64,000 nt of DNA from Udeniomyces pyricola (lineage: Eukaryota > Basidiomycota > Tremellomycetes > Cystofilobasidiales > Mrakiaceae), in the NCBI GenBank assembly GCA_039545295.1, contig BCIK01000001.1, positions 186,001 to 250,000 on the forward strand, in the 5' to 3' direction. Under the pieces are notes generated by a model. It was given only the letters and a program-made list of their open reading frames with translations. It was not told where the DNA came from and made no database searches. Each line of letters begins with the position of its first letter. Position 1 is the stretch's first letter. The position numbers and the translations under genes were made by a program. Of the stretch, positions 45,438-55,951 are shown one piece after another.

Positions 45438-47243
45438 TCATTCCTCGTCCTCATCGTCTTCGAACTCAAACTGAACGAGACCCGAGCCCAACACGTAAAC
45501 GACAAAGAACGCAGCCATGCCACCAACGTACCACCACCTCTTACGTTTCATGTCCTTCTCCTTTGCCGACTCGCCAGTGCCTTTAGGTTTCTTGCGACCG
45601 GTTCCCTCACCGAGGACGTGATCCGTGCGACCGACGAGGCCTTTGACGAGGTCCGGGACACCTTGGAGCGAGCGTCCGACCATGTGAAAGCCTCTGGTCA
45701 CTGACCAGCTACCTCCACCTGGTTGACTCCCACCGACAGTTCGCTTCGGCCATGAGCCACGCGAATCCGGAGGGAAGCAGAGCGAGAGGATCCGGAGCGT
45801 GTGCTCCTGAAGGACTGGGTAAGTCGATCGGATATGGCTAGGAAGAGGCGACGAAGGGAACGGAGGAAGAAGGATAAGTGAGAGATGAGAGAAGAGGAGC
45901 AAGTCGAGCGACGTTGGCGTCGGAGACTGATGGAAGAATCCAGTCGATGCGGTGGGTGAGTTCTGAGAGCTAGTGGTATGGGTCGACGACGATGTCGACG
46001 ATTGGACGAGAAGGTTCGAGAGCAAACTGAGCGTCAGATCCGCTCGACGGAGCAATTCGGCCTCTCCAAATTTGCCCTCGATGAACGCCTTGTGTTCTTT
46101 GACCGATTGTTCGCCTCGGGTCTCGAGCTTTTCGACGCTGCCGTTCACGCCCAGGCCGTCGTCAGCAAAGAGCTTCTTGCCGCTCGATCCAGTCGCGGAG
46201 GAGGACCCGCTCGAGCTGGTTGAGGCACCGAGCCCCCAGAGCTGAACGTGCTCGAGACGCGTCATGTGAAGGGATCGTAGGCGATCGGGTACGTAGTGAG
46301 ATTGAGGGAAAGGAAGAGAGGTCGCCAGGAGTTGATGAAGCAGGTGCCAGTTGGCGTGAGGCGAGTAGAGCGTGTACGACTGGGGCATATCAAAAGGCAG
46401 AAGAACCAACGAGTTCCACAACACAAGGACAACTCGTTCAGCTTCTTTACGGACAGGACTGGAATGGAAATTCACCCTGAGCTTCTACTGTCCTTGGCAA
46501 CGGTATAGGAAGCCAGCGGAGCATCGTCCGAGGCCGCATGTTGAGCCACTCACCGTCAAATCCGCGAGTTCTCCCTCGATGATGGCCTTCCACGCGACGC
46601 CCTTAGCTTTCTGGAGCGCGTTAAGATCACCATCAAGGTCCTGTTCCCGTGCTTTTCCTCGCCGAGACTGAGGTGAGGTCGAACTGGTCGGAGATGACGA
46701 AGGAGAGTCTGGAGAGGTAAAGGACGAGGAGGAGGCTGTATCTTCTGGAACAAGGGCGACTTGCGAAGGGGAGAGGGACCGGAGATAGGGAAGGATGTTG
46801 GGCCCGGAGAGCGTATGAGGTCCATGGGTGAGATAAGGAAGCTGACCTGCATGTTGAGAAAAGGACAGAGGACAAGGTAAGGTTCACAAGAGAAGCTTGC
46901 GTCAGGTATGGGCACTTCGAACATAGGTACCTCAGAGACCGAGATCATAAGCAATCATTTTGAGAAGAATCTGTAGAGATTGTTCGTACCGTTGGGAGAA
47001 GCATCTGGATCGTTTGACTCGTCCAAAATCCATTGCGCAGGAAATGCGAGTTGGAGGTAACAAGCGACATTGATGGAAGCCGGATCAAAGGAAGGAAGCG
47101 ACCACGACGAGCCCGACCAGGTGTGAACTGAAGCGTACACCAAGAGATAGGAGAACACGTCAGCATTGGTGCGTGTTGATTGAGATTTAGAGAGGTGAGA
47201 GAGGTAGATGAGGGGCCTAACGGATAAGAGGCAAGGGTTCCAT
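45438..47243 (-). CDS. SAM37: Sam37/metaxin-like mitochondrial outer-membrane protein
   Basis: Four exons (47243-47222, 47127-46990, 46846-46554, 46379-45438) sum to 1395 nt, giving 464 residues. The thioredoxin-like N-terminus of the metaxin/Tom37 family is clear: MEPLPLILHTWSGSSWSLPS, then FPAQWILDESNDPDASPNGQLPYLTHG. The C-terminal GST-like half has SYTLYSPHANWHLLHQLLATSLPFPQSHYVPDRLR, matching the family's LPFPxxxYVPxRLR block, and SLDLLLFSHLSLIL. A single C-terminal hydrophobic segment (VGGMAAFFVVYVLGSGLVQF) is the probable membrane anchor, followed by an acidic tail. In known biology Sam37 is part of the SAM complex that inserts beta-barrel proteins. Low-complexity Ser/Thr stretches enlarge two loops. 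Confidence 0.85.
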
Positions 47244-48149
47244 GGCGAGATGATTCACGAGATGACGGCGAGGAACGATTGATGAAGGAGGTCGACGAGC
47301 GATCCGACTGATCCAGGCTGAGCCAGGCTGAGCTAGGCTGAGCTGCCCTCACAATTGCTTGGTTGTGGCGTTCAAGTTTCTCAAACGAATCAGGCACGCA
47401 GGCAGTTGTTGGTATCACGCTTTGATGGTACGACTGCTGACCACGCGTGTGCTCATACCAGGAGTTCGTCTGATATCAAACTTAGATTCTTGCGTGCCAG
47501 AGGCGTGTACCCAAAAAAGGCCCCATGAAGATAAACCAGAAGAAAAGGAATCACGAAATAAAGACACAGAACGAGGCAGCAGCCGATAGAAGATAGGAAA
47601 GCGAGTTGTTGTAGCGAGGGGAGGCAGGGAGGAAGGGAGGGGAGGGTGGATAGATACGAGCGAGCGAGAGGAAAAGAGTGGGAACGGGAATGGATGTTGA
47701 AAGGCCAGGTTGGCAGAAGACCAGAGATATGAGGAAACGGTGTAGAAAGGAAACAGAAAAAAGACAGGCAGAGACGGCCCAACGACAAGGCGCAGGCGGA
47801 GCGAGAGGCAGGACGGTGGAGCATATGTACGAAGTGGGGGCCAATATGGTGTCGAGACGAATTTTTATTTTATTTTATTTTTTTTGGGAGGGGGGGGGGG
47901 TTGGGAGGGAGAGGAAACTGCATGGACTAGGACAACCGGGAAAAGAAGAAAAAGCTATGAGAGAGGAAGAAAACGAGAAACAAAAAGCAGAAAAGAAAGA
48001 TGGAAAAAAGGCAGACAGTCTGAACGACTCTTTTTGAAACAAGGAATGAGGAGGACGGAGAGATATAATGACGATACAGGTAAGGTAGAGACGACAAGGA
48101 ACAACGCGTAACAAAAAAAAGACGATGCGGGATGTGACTTGCACCTCAT
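47244..48149. other. Sam37 promoter and bZIP 3' region
   Basis: No exon supported. From about 47590 to 48120 the plus strand is strongly purine-rich with a G run (47890-47900) and TTTTATT repeats; on the minus strand this is a pyrimidine-rich 3' UTR-like region for the bZIP gene. Confidence 0.55.
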
Positions 48150-49946
48150 CTAGTCGTCTTCCCCGTCCTCGCCTTCGCCGTCCATTAGCCTTCTCGCCTC
48201 CCTCTCGCCATCGCCTCGTCCTCCGTGATCATTCCAACCTCCGACGCTCTCGAGTCTAGAACCCCAGGCCTGCGAAAGCTCGGGACAGCGTTCCATCGAG
48301 GCTCGGGCAAACTCGAGAAGCAAATCCCTTTCGGCAGAGACGATGCTGACAAGCGACTCAAGTCCCTGAAGGTGGTTGGCCTTTCTGATACGAGACTTGC
48401 GGGCGGCGAGGGTATTTTGACGTCTCTTGGCAGAGATGGCATTCTCGAGTGCATCGGGCAGAACGGTCGTGTCCGAGGCATCAGGCTCTTCCGAGTCGGC
48501 CTTGCGTTTCTTAGAGGGTTTGGTTCGGTTCTCAAAGGCGGCGGGGATTTTCTTCTTCGAGGTCTGTACAGATATACACGGCAGAGACGTCAGCATGCAC
48601 AGCAGGGGCGGGCCATCGTAAAGGATGAGGAAGATGGCACTGACTGCAGAGGGAGTGGCGTAAGATCTGCTCTGGGTCGGAGCATCGAGACCAAGCAGTT
48701 GGTTGGCGGCAATTCCCTTGCGGTAGCCAGTGGGAGCAGTCGATCTCCTTGAAGGCTTGCCGATAGATGAAGACGCCGAGGGCGTCGGGCAAGAAGCAGC
48801 CGGAAGCGGGTCGGAGTTTTGTCGACGGACTTGGGGAGCACAGACAACGGTATGTTGGCTGATGGGAGCCGACTCGACGACAGGCGACGGAACACCCATC
48901 AAAGACTCGACGGGCTGCTGAGGGACTGGCTGTTCGGGGAGCTCGGGGAAGAAGTTGAAAGCGTTCGCTGGGTTCGAGACAGAGGACTTGTCGCCGGGTT
49001 GGGAGAAAAGAGGAAAATCGTCGCCGAGGCTATATCCAAAGTCGAAGAAGTCGTGGGGACGAACCGGACTAACGAAACGCAGTCAAATATTATCATCAAC
49101 TTCTAGTTGCAATACAGACAAAGGAAAGCACGAGATCTACTGCGCGTTAACTCACGGACTGTCATCAACCACGCCAGCTTCGACACCGGCATCGCCAAAT
49201 AGGGGGAAGAAGTCCCCCAAATCAGGCGAGACGGAGAAGGATGATAGAGGAGAGTGATCGAGGTTGGGGGTTGGGTCGAGGGAACGAGAGAAAAAGTCGT
49301 CGAGAGCGACAGAGTCGAGGCCAGTGAAGAGGTCCTGAGTCGCGGTAGGAGCCACAAAGTTGTCTCCAAAAGGGGTGTTCTCGTCGGCGGTCGGAAGGAA
49401 GGTGGAAGTCGAGGCGGAAGTAGGGAACGCGTCGGCGCCTATGAAAGCGCCGAAGCCAAACGCCTTGTTGGTCTGCATCGTGTCGGTGCTGAGTGTGATG
49501 ACGGGGGCAGTGATGGGAGCAGGGGGAGTGGGTGCAATAGGCGGTGGGACAGAAGGAAGTTGGTGCTTTTGTCGGAGACGGGCGTAGGCAGGGTGACTAG
49601 CGGGAGGCGGGGGAGGCCTGAACGAGGAGGCAGAGGTTGTGCTGGGAGGCGGTATGGGGGTTCTTCGAAGGTTGGGGACAGGGGGAAGGGAATCAGGAAG
49701 GCCATGTTGGGCAAGAAGGAAACTGGAAAGGGGGGGTTGGGGGGCCGAAGCCGGGGGGGTGGGTGTTAACAACCTGTAGGAGGAGATAGATTTGGTTGGA
49801 GGGAGTGGAAAAGAAGATGTAGTCAACTGAGGGGAAGGGGGGAAAGACGTCGACGCCGACGACGCCGAATCACTTCGGCGACGGCCGGTAAACGCCGGGG
49901 CATCAAGAAGCAAGGACGGGCTCAACGGGCACAGAGACGCACGCAT
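48150..49946 (-). CDS. Gcn4/CPC1-like bZIP transcription factor
   Basis: Three exons (49946-49156, 49068-48645, 48563-48150) sum to 1629 nt, giving 542 residues from MRASLCPLSP. The long N-terminal part is Ser/Pro-rich with acidic-hydrophobic patches typical of activation domains (LFTGLDSVALDDFFSR, SPDLGDFFPLFGDAG, HDFFDFGYSLGDDFPLF). Near the C-terminus is the basic region KRRQNTLAARKSRIRKANH, fitting the Gcn4 pattern N-T-x-A-A-R-x-S-R-x-R-K, followed by a short leucine zipper (LQGLESLVSIVSAERDLLLE). Gcn4/CPC1 proteins activate amino-acid biosynthesis genes and are controlled by upstream ORFs. An alternative start uses an ATG at 50453 with a donor immediately after it and a CCCCAG acceptor near 49988, adding about 14 residues. 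Confidence 0.87.
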
Positions 49947-50811
49947 GATGAGGGGGGTTTTCTTCTTGATGAAGAGAGGGTTTGTCTGGGGGACAAAGAA
50001 GGTCACTGAGATGCACAGTCACGGCCGGCAGATGAGGGCGACGGGAAAACGTTTATGCCGATAGAAGAAAAACGGTAAGCGAGCTGATTGGTAATTGATC
50101 CAGAAACAGACGAGGGGGGCCGCGTTTCGCGAGCAGAAGGAGGCAAACAGCCCGAAGAAGGTGGACGGGGGAAGGAAGGGGAAGCACGCACTTTTGAGAA
50201 AGGGAAGGGGGTTGGTAGGGTTGGTCTCGCTGGTTTAAACTGGCGTAGAGTTGATTTAGAAGCCGAACTGTTGGAAGAAGAAAGGAAGGAGAGCGAGTGA
50301 ATATGGAGGCTACGGCAAGTCAAGCTTCAAGTCTGAAAGGGAGGAGGAAAGAGCCCCCCCCCCCCCCCCCGGCAGGGAAGGGTAAAGTGAAGTGCGGCCC
50401 AGGCCAGAGGAGAAGGAGGCGAAAAAGAGAGCAAAGACACGCGGACTGACCATCTTGACTGATGAATGTCTCTGTGTTGCTGTAGTTATGGATTGGGGGG
50501 GTGGGTAGGGGGGATCAAGCCGTCCTGGCAAGAGAGGATAATAAGGCGGGGAAGGGATTGGTTGAACTTTGGGCAGTGAGGAGATGGTGGAGAGGGAGGT
50601 GAACACAGCTCGTCCCATCCTGCCAGCTTGGCAAACGAGTCGGCTGGAGTTGATTCAGTTGGAGCAGGAGCGCATACAGCTGGCCTAACCATCAACTCAG
50701 TCCTCCTGCATGAGCTTCGCCTCCCTTGCTTTGCACACCCTCAACGTTAAAGCTAGTCGTTTACAACATAGCATTCCAGCTCGAACCTCTTAGAGATACT
50801 GTTCGACAGAT
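49947..50811. promoter_or_regulatory. bZIP 5' leader with upstream ATG frames, and divergent promoter
   Basis: On the minus strand this region holds an open frame starting at an ATG at 50618 and ending at 50310 (about 102 codons), with a second in-frame ATG at 50453. Either it is an upstream ORF in the leader of the Gcn4-like gene, or the ATG at 50453 is the real start with an intron right after it. A C/G run lies at about 50355-50372. The right part serves the divergent plus-strand gene. Confidence 0.45.
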
Positions 50812-52003
50812 ATGTCTGCCGCCTCCGTCATCGTGCTTCACCACCTTCTCGCTTTGGTGACTAAAAACTCTGGCATGGCTACAAACTCGGCGCTCCCGCA
50901 GGTGCATACATGTTGATACTTGCATGCCGACTGATGACTGATTCTAATATACTTGGTGAACTGCAAGGTTCTCCTTCCAGAGTCCATCGCGTTGCTCACC
51001 CGTGGACGGTTCATTTCTTGCCCTGCCACGCAATCATCAGGAAATCCTTTCTCTCATCGCCCTACAGCTCAATGCCGAGTCATCTCTGTCCCATACGGAC
51101 ACCACGCCAGGTGACCTCAGGAAGGAAGGAGATCCCGTCAGTTCTCTGTGTGCGTTGTCACGAAGCTCCAATCGTGCTCACTTCAACCAACTGATCCAGA
51201 TCTTGCCCATTATTGACTCTCTTCGGTCGCTATCTAGAGTGACGATCTCATGACAGCGCTGACTGATGCTGTCTCGGCGACTCTTGTCTCAATCTCGGAA
51301 TTTTACGATTCACCCGACGAGGACCAGCATACAAAGACGAAAGAGGAACGCTTAGAGAGAGCCTTGCGCCTACCAGAACGCGTCCAAGCCGACTTGCTCA
51401 GAATAGAGAGTGGCGAGCAAGATCTGATCTCCCATCAAGCTTTACTACGCGATCTCAATCAAGATGTCATTTCAGTCAGTTACACCACATTCTCTTCCTC
51501 AGACGAAACATCATGCCATCGGGGAATCTATCATTCACCTTGCCACCGACGTGCATCTTCTCTTGGCACAGCTCCATCGCGACGTACTCGCCGCCCTACC
51601 TCCGCTTCTTGAAACCCTTACCAGCCAGACGATCGAACGTACCAATCGCTCTCATGCTCTCTTGCTTCAAACCTCGTCCACACTCTTTCTCAAGATTGCG
51701 TTGCTGCCTCTTCGATTTCTCTCAGCCTTGTTTGCTGCAAACCCATCACTCGGCCCAGCTCTGATCTCTTACCAGTCTGCCCTGAGGAGGAGAACTCTCC
51801 GTGCCGAGGCAACCAAACGGAAACTCGAAGCTCGGCTGGCAGAGTACAAGGCGGCGACAGAAGGAAGTGGGATGGCTAGCGGAGGCACAGGACAGACCCG
51901 GTTCGAAGCGTTGCTGGAGCACAGAGAGACAATCAAGAAGGCAAAGAAGGAAGTCGAAAGGGACTTAAAGCGATTGGGATGGGTAGGAAATATAGGTGAT
52001 TAA
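50812..52003 (+). CDS. Coiled-coil protein of unknown function
   Basis: Four exons (50812-50901, 50981-51136, 51238-51474, 51503-52003) sum to 984 nt, giving 327 residues. The N-terminus is MSAASVIVLHHLLALVTKN. The rest is largely helical: LPRNHQEILSLIALQLNAE, LTDAVSATLVSISEFYDS, LERALRLPERVQADLLRIES, ATDVHLLLAQLHRDVLAALPP, then a hydrophobic LFLKIALLPLRFLSALFAANP and a C-terminal heptad region ALRRRTLRAEATKRKLEARLAEYK and HRETIKKAKKEVERDLKRLGW. It resembles kinetochore, SNARE-tether or HAUS-like helical proteins in composition only, and I do not recognise the family. The last intron, which the frame requires, is 28 nt, or 37 nt if the donor is at 51466. Confidence 0.6.
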
Positions 52004-52610
52004 GATTCAGGGAATGGAACCGATGAGCGATGACCGACACCAAGATATAAGTGCGACCGAGAGCTAAGCTAGAAGGAGTTAAAAATCTGAGCCTAGTGAG
52101 TCGTTGGACGTTTGGCCTTGTACGTGTCATTCAACCCTTTGCCCTATTTAACTGTTTGTTGTAAATAGGCTGATGGTACGTAGTCACGTAATCCACCATG
52201 GGCAAAACCTCTATCCTAGGCTGATGGCCGCAACATAGGGGTGATCTCTTCCCCGACCTCGGTCAAAACAACAACAACAACAACAACAGCCGAGCCTTAC
52301 CCGTCCTGCTCCCGACCCCCTTTTTACCCTTAATCATCCGTTCAGCCGAAGACGCGCTTCTCGCCACCTGGACTCCTTAACGCCAGGGTAGGAAGATCAA
52401 CAACACTGGACTGGTCGACTACAAAAAGGGACCGAATGCTCAACAATGCCCTTTTCTCCATCAACCATTTTCTGCACTTCCATCCCGTCTCTTCCCTTCA
52501 AGCCTTACAGTCGCCCACTCTTTAGTCGACCTCGCTCCTTTACTTCACACCCAATCTTAAATTTCACCCGCCTCTTACTCAAGCCCAATCACTTTCAACC
52601 TTCCTTCAGA
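52004..52610. other. Intergenic region with a CAA repeat
   Basis: It holds a CAA trinucleotide run (about 52267-52289) and the pyrimidine-rich leader of the next gene. No exon supported; an upstream in-frame ATG at 52446 would put a basic segment before the clear signal peptide and is less likely. Confidence 0.5.
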
Positions 52611-53287
52611 ATGATGTTCCCTACCTTCTCTCTCCTCGTCCTTCTCCCCATCGTCGCCCTTGCCGCGCCTGTCCCTACTCCTGATGGTGGATCTGCCTAC
52701 ACTGGTTTCGCTGGCTCAGCTAACGGAGGCTCGTCCACTTCAGGAACCGGTCTCGGTAGCGGTGGACTGCTCGGTGGTGGTGGAAACAAAGGGTAAGTCA
52801 ACCTGCTTTATTTCTTCTCGCCCCCCCAACTACTGCCATAGACATACATATGTCATTCCGCTTGTCTGAGAACTATTTAGCTGATGTAAGCACTCATCAT
52901 TGAATTTTCCTCATATGCAGTCTCCTTGGTCTTGATGTCCTCAACTTCGACAGTAACAATGGAGGCAAGGGCGGCGTCGCCAACTCTGGTACGGCCGTCG
53001 GTGGTTCAGGCTCGGGTTCGGGTTCTTGCACTGGTGGATCAGCCTATTCTGGAGCTGCTGGGTCGGCCAACGGGGGTGATTCCAACACCGGAGGGTAAGT
53101 TCCATGTCTCTTGGACCTAGCTCGGTGGGCCGAACAAAGAGGCTGACGTCGAAACTACCTTGACACATCCTTCTTCTCTCATTCCTCTAGGGGACTCATC
53201 AACCTCAACCTTCTGAACTTCGGCAGCAACAATGGTGGTAACGGAGGAAGTGCCAACTCCGGAACGGCCGTCGCTGGATCCTGCTAA
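52611..53287 (+). CDS. Secreted Gly/Ser/Asn-rich repeat protein
   Basis: Three exons (52611-52792, 52921-53094, 53191-53287) sum to 453 nt, giving 150 residues. A signal peptide is clear (MMFPTFSLLVLLPIVALAAP). The mature protein is two related halves: GGSAYTGFAGSANGG and GGSAYSGAAGSANGG start each half, and LDVLNFDSNNGGKGG...ANSGTAV and LNLLNFGSNNGGNGG...ANSGTAV end them. Both introns are in phase 2 and interrupt a Gly codon at equivalent places (GG|), so the unit was probably duplicated with its intron. Only two Cys are present, in GSCTGG and at the very end. The function is unknown; a wall or extracellular structural role is inference. No GPI-anchor signal is visible. Confidence 0.85.
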
Positions 53288-54379
53288 GAGCCTACAATCC
53301 CTTCCATAATCCTTGTCTCCCGGGTTCCATCGTCTGCTTCCTTGTATTCGGGAGGCTTTCGTCTTCATCTTTCCTTTCCTCTCTTTTTCTCTTGGTGATG
53401 CCTCTTCAGCGGCTCTCTGCACTGTTCACCCCTGGTGGGTAGGAGCAGTTCCTCCGGTCGCCGCCTCCTTCGTTTTCGCTCCTCTCTGTTGATTTTGCTT
53501 GTCTAGGCGGTGTGGGACGCGGTCCTTGTAACATCCTTTTGCTCTTAATTCCTCATGTGTCACACCTTCCCACTGACTTGACGGCTCAGCACTTGGAATG
53601 CAAGAGAAACCATGAGAGACGTGAGGTTTCTGCCGGGTATGATTGGATCGTTCCGATCGATGCCGGACTAGCGCCGCAGAGGTTGGGTGAGGTCAGAGAA
53701 CGTCGTAGCTTCACCTCGAGCTTTCGAGCTGTTCCTTGCTCGAAATCGCTCCAAGTCCCGATTTTCCTGACTTTGAGTGGTCTTTTCGAACCCTTGCGGC
53801 ACTCGAGTGCGAGTAGTCTATCACTACATATCTCTATGTATCCTGAAAATTTGAAGCTGATCTATTTTTCTCGGCTGCACCCTCCTAAAAGTGGTCGACT
53901 TGGATCAGACGTTATATGTCGTAACTCGAGGGAGGAACCAAAACGTCGGAATCGCGGAAAGTCGCAATAACGTCTGATGTGATGAGACTGGGAACGTCGT
54001 ATGAACGAACGGCAAATCGTTGTTAGGCGCCATGACACCTTGTTGATGTGACGCTGGATCTCGTAGGTCATGCATGACATTTGATGGGAAGAGATACGTC
54101 AATGATGAGGTGGAATGGAGTCACTGTCGATACGGAGACCCAGTCATCAGGAATTAATTAGTTGTGTGAGAGGGGGACTGTGCATGACCGCTGATGTTAT
54201 TATGACGAGTGTTGCCTCAGAAGAAGCAAGCGATGAGGTCATACCGCACTCAAAAAGGGAAGGGAGAATCACCCTTCCTCCCTCTTGCACAACTACCATC
54301 TTTTCACCCACCTTCTCTATCAAAATTCCCTATCCTACCAGCCCACACCCCACCCAACCAGTCCTTTACATTCACAAAC
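53288..54379. other. Intergenic region with a 12-bp inverted repeat
   Basis: About 1.1 kb without a supported exon. A 12-bp perfect inverted repeat (53904-53915 and 53967-53978) surrounds 51 nt. The right end is the leader of the next gene. Confidence 0.5.
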
Positions 54380-55563
54380 ATGGTCGAGCAAGTCAAGAAC
54401 TTCCTTTCCGGATCTGCCAAGCGTGCGTTCTTGGTCTCCTCGCTCGCAACCGCCCTTCCCCTCGTGTTTGTTTGGCCCCATCTCTTGCCTCCACATTGTT
54501 CCCCTTGCTGATATTCGCCCTCTGTTGTCTACACGCTCTTTTTTCTCCTTTACAGAGTCGGACACTACTGTCGAGTCCGAGACCGCCGCCCCCGTCACGG
54601 CTGAGCACGTCACCCGCCATGAGCACGTCGAGACCGCCGAGGCCATCGACAGGTATGTATACACCATCTATGGTTCTCGCGCCGAATCTGGCTCCCATCT
54701 CGCTTCAGCAGCTAAACTCTATATGTCACTTGTCCCATCTCGTCCTCCCTTCTTCTCTACCCATTTCTTTCTTTGTCTTCTCATTTCCATCTCTAGGGAG
54801 AAGCACATTCACCACCACCAGCACCGAGTCCAGCCTGTTGCCGCTACCGAGACGCTCGCTGCCCAGCACGAGACCAACGTCGTTCCCGAGGTTACTCGAG
54901 AGCACCGCTCCGAGCTCCCCGCCGAGCAGCAGAGGATTCTCGAGCAGCAGAACAACCAGTTCCGAGATGAGAAGGTCATCGGAGGCACTGAGCGAACTGC
55001 CACCCACCTCGGTACCTCGGTCAACGAGCACACCCACCACCACGTGCGTTGCTCCTATTGTTTCACAATCTGACCTCCACTCTCGCTAATTGCGGTTCAT
55101 CTTGCGTCATCTCGCATTTTATCCTTTCTCCAGGTTCACGAGCACATCCAGCCTGTCATTCAGAAGGAGACCCACGAGAACAAGACCATTCACAACGTCA
55201 TCCCCGTGCACGAGAAGATTCACGAGGCTCCCGTTGGTGCGTTTGCCCGTTCTTTCAATATTCCGTTTTCTTTTGCATGGGCCATGCTGAGCCATCATCG
55301 CTATGCTTTTCTCTGAACGCTTTCAGTCCACGAGTCGACGGTCCTCCCTACCGTGTCTCTTGGCGAGTTCCAGGCTCAGACTTCTTCGGGCGAGACTCAC
55401 GGAGCTGAGGCCCACAAGCACGCCTTCTACGAGTCAGTGTTGTCGTCCCTTTCTACCCTTTCTTCTGTTTGTGTTGGCCCTCATCTCGACAACCGACTAA
55501 TCCGTCCGTTTCGTCTGTTTTCACTTCATCAGGGGCGAGCCTAAGAACGCCACCCGATCGTAA
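54380..55563 (+). CDS. His-rich 'allergen-like' hydrophilic protein
   Basis: Six exons (54380-54422, 54556-54652, 54797-55043, 55134-55236, 55327-55432, 55533-55563) sum to 627 nt, giving 208 residues, all with canonical splice sites. After MVEQVKNFLSGSAKRQ the protein is hydrophilic with many His and Glu: VTRHEHVETAEA, EKHIHHHQHRVQPV, SELPAEQQRILEQQNNQFRD, SVNEHTHHHVHEHIQPVIQKE, NKTIHNVIPVHEKIHEAP. Related fungal proteins with HHHxHExIQPVIxKE repeats are often labelled allergens, without known function. No signal peptide or membrane span. The lack of hydrophobic core and the charge pattern suggest a stress-type, partly disordered protein, possibly metal-binding; that is inference. Confidence 0.82.
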
Positions 55564-55951
55564 TTCTGCCCATCTATCTCTTGTCGGAACCCAAACTGTA
55601 TTATATCCATCCATGATTTTAATATGACCACAGAATCGTTGAATAGAAGTTGAAAGAGAAATATAAGATTTTGTCAATATCTTCAACGTGATCTGAGCAT
55701 GCAGCTTGGAAACATGCGAACCAAGTGTAAACTTCGATGTGAACATTCATGTGATGATACCAGATCTTAGTGATGCTGTACTACTCACATGACTATATCA
55801 TGACAGTAGGGCAGTATTAGGCTGTACACTGGTGATTGATCGATGCAGGCGTCGACAAGCGTCAATGGACTTGACCGACAAGTATCAGCGCACCTCCTCC
55901 AAACATCCACCCGCTTGCCTCAGCACGCAGTCACGACTGACCATCTTCTCC
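55564..55951. other. Intergenic, allergen-like gene to PIG-T
   Basis: AT-rich 3' UTR at left, promoter and leader of the PIG-T gene at right. An in-frame extension upstream of 55952 (from 55832) lacks a signal-like start and is not used. Confidence 0.5.
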
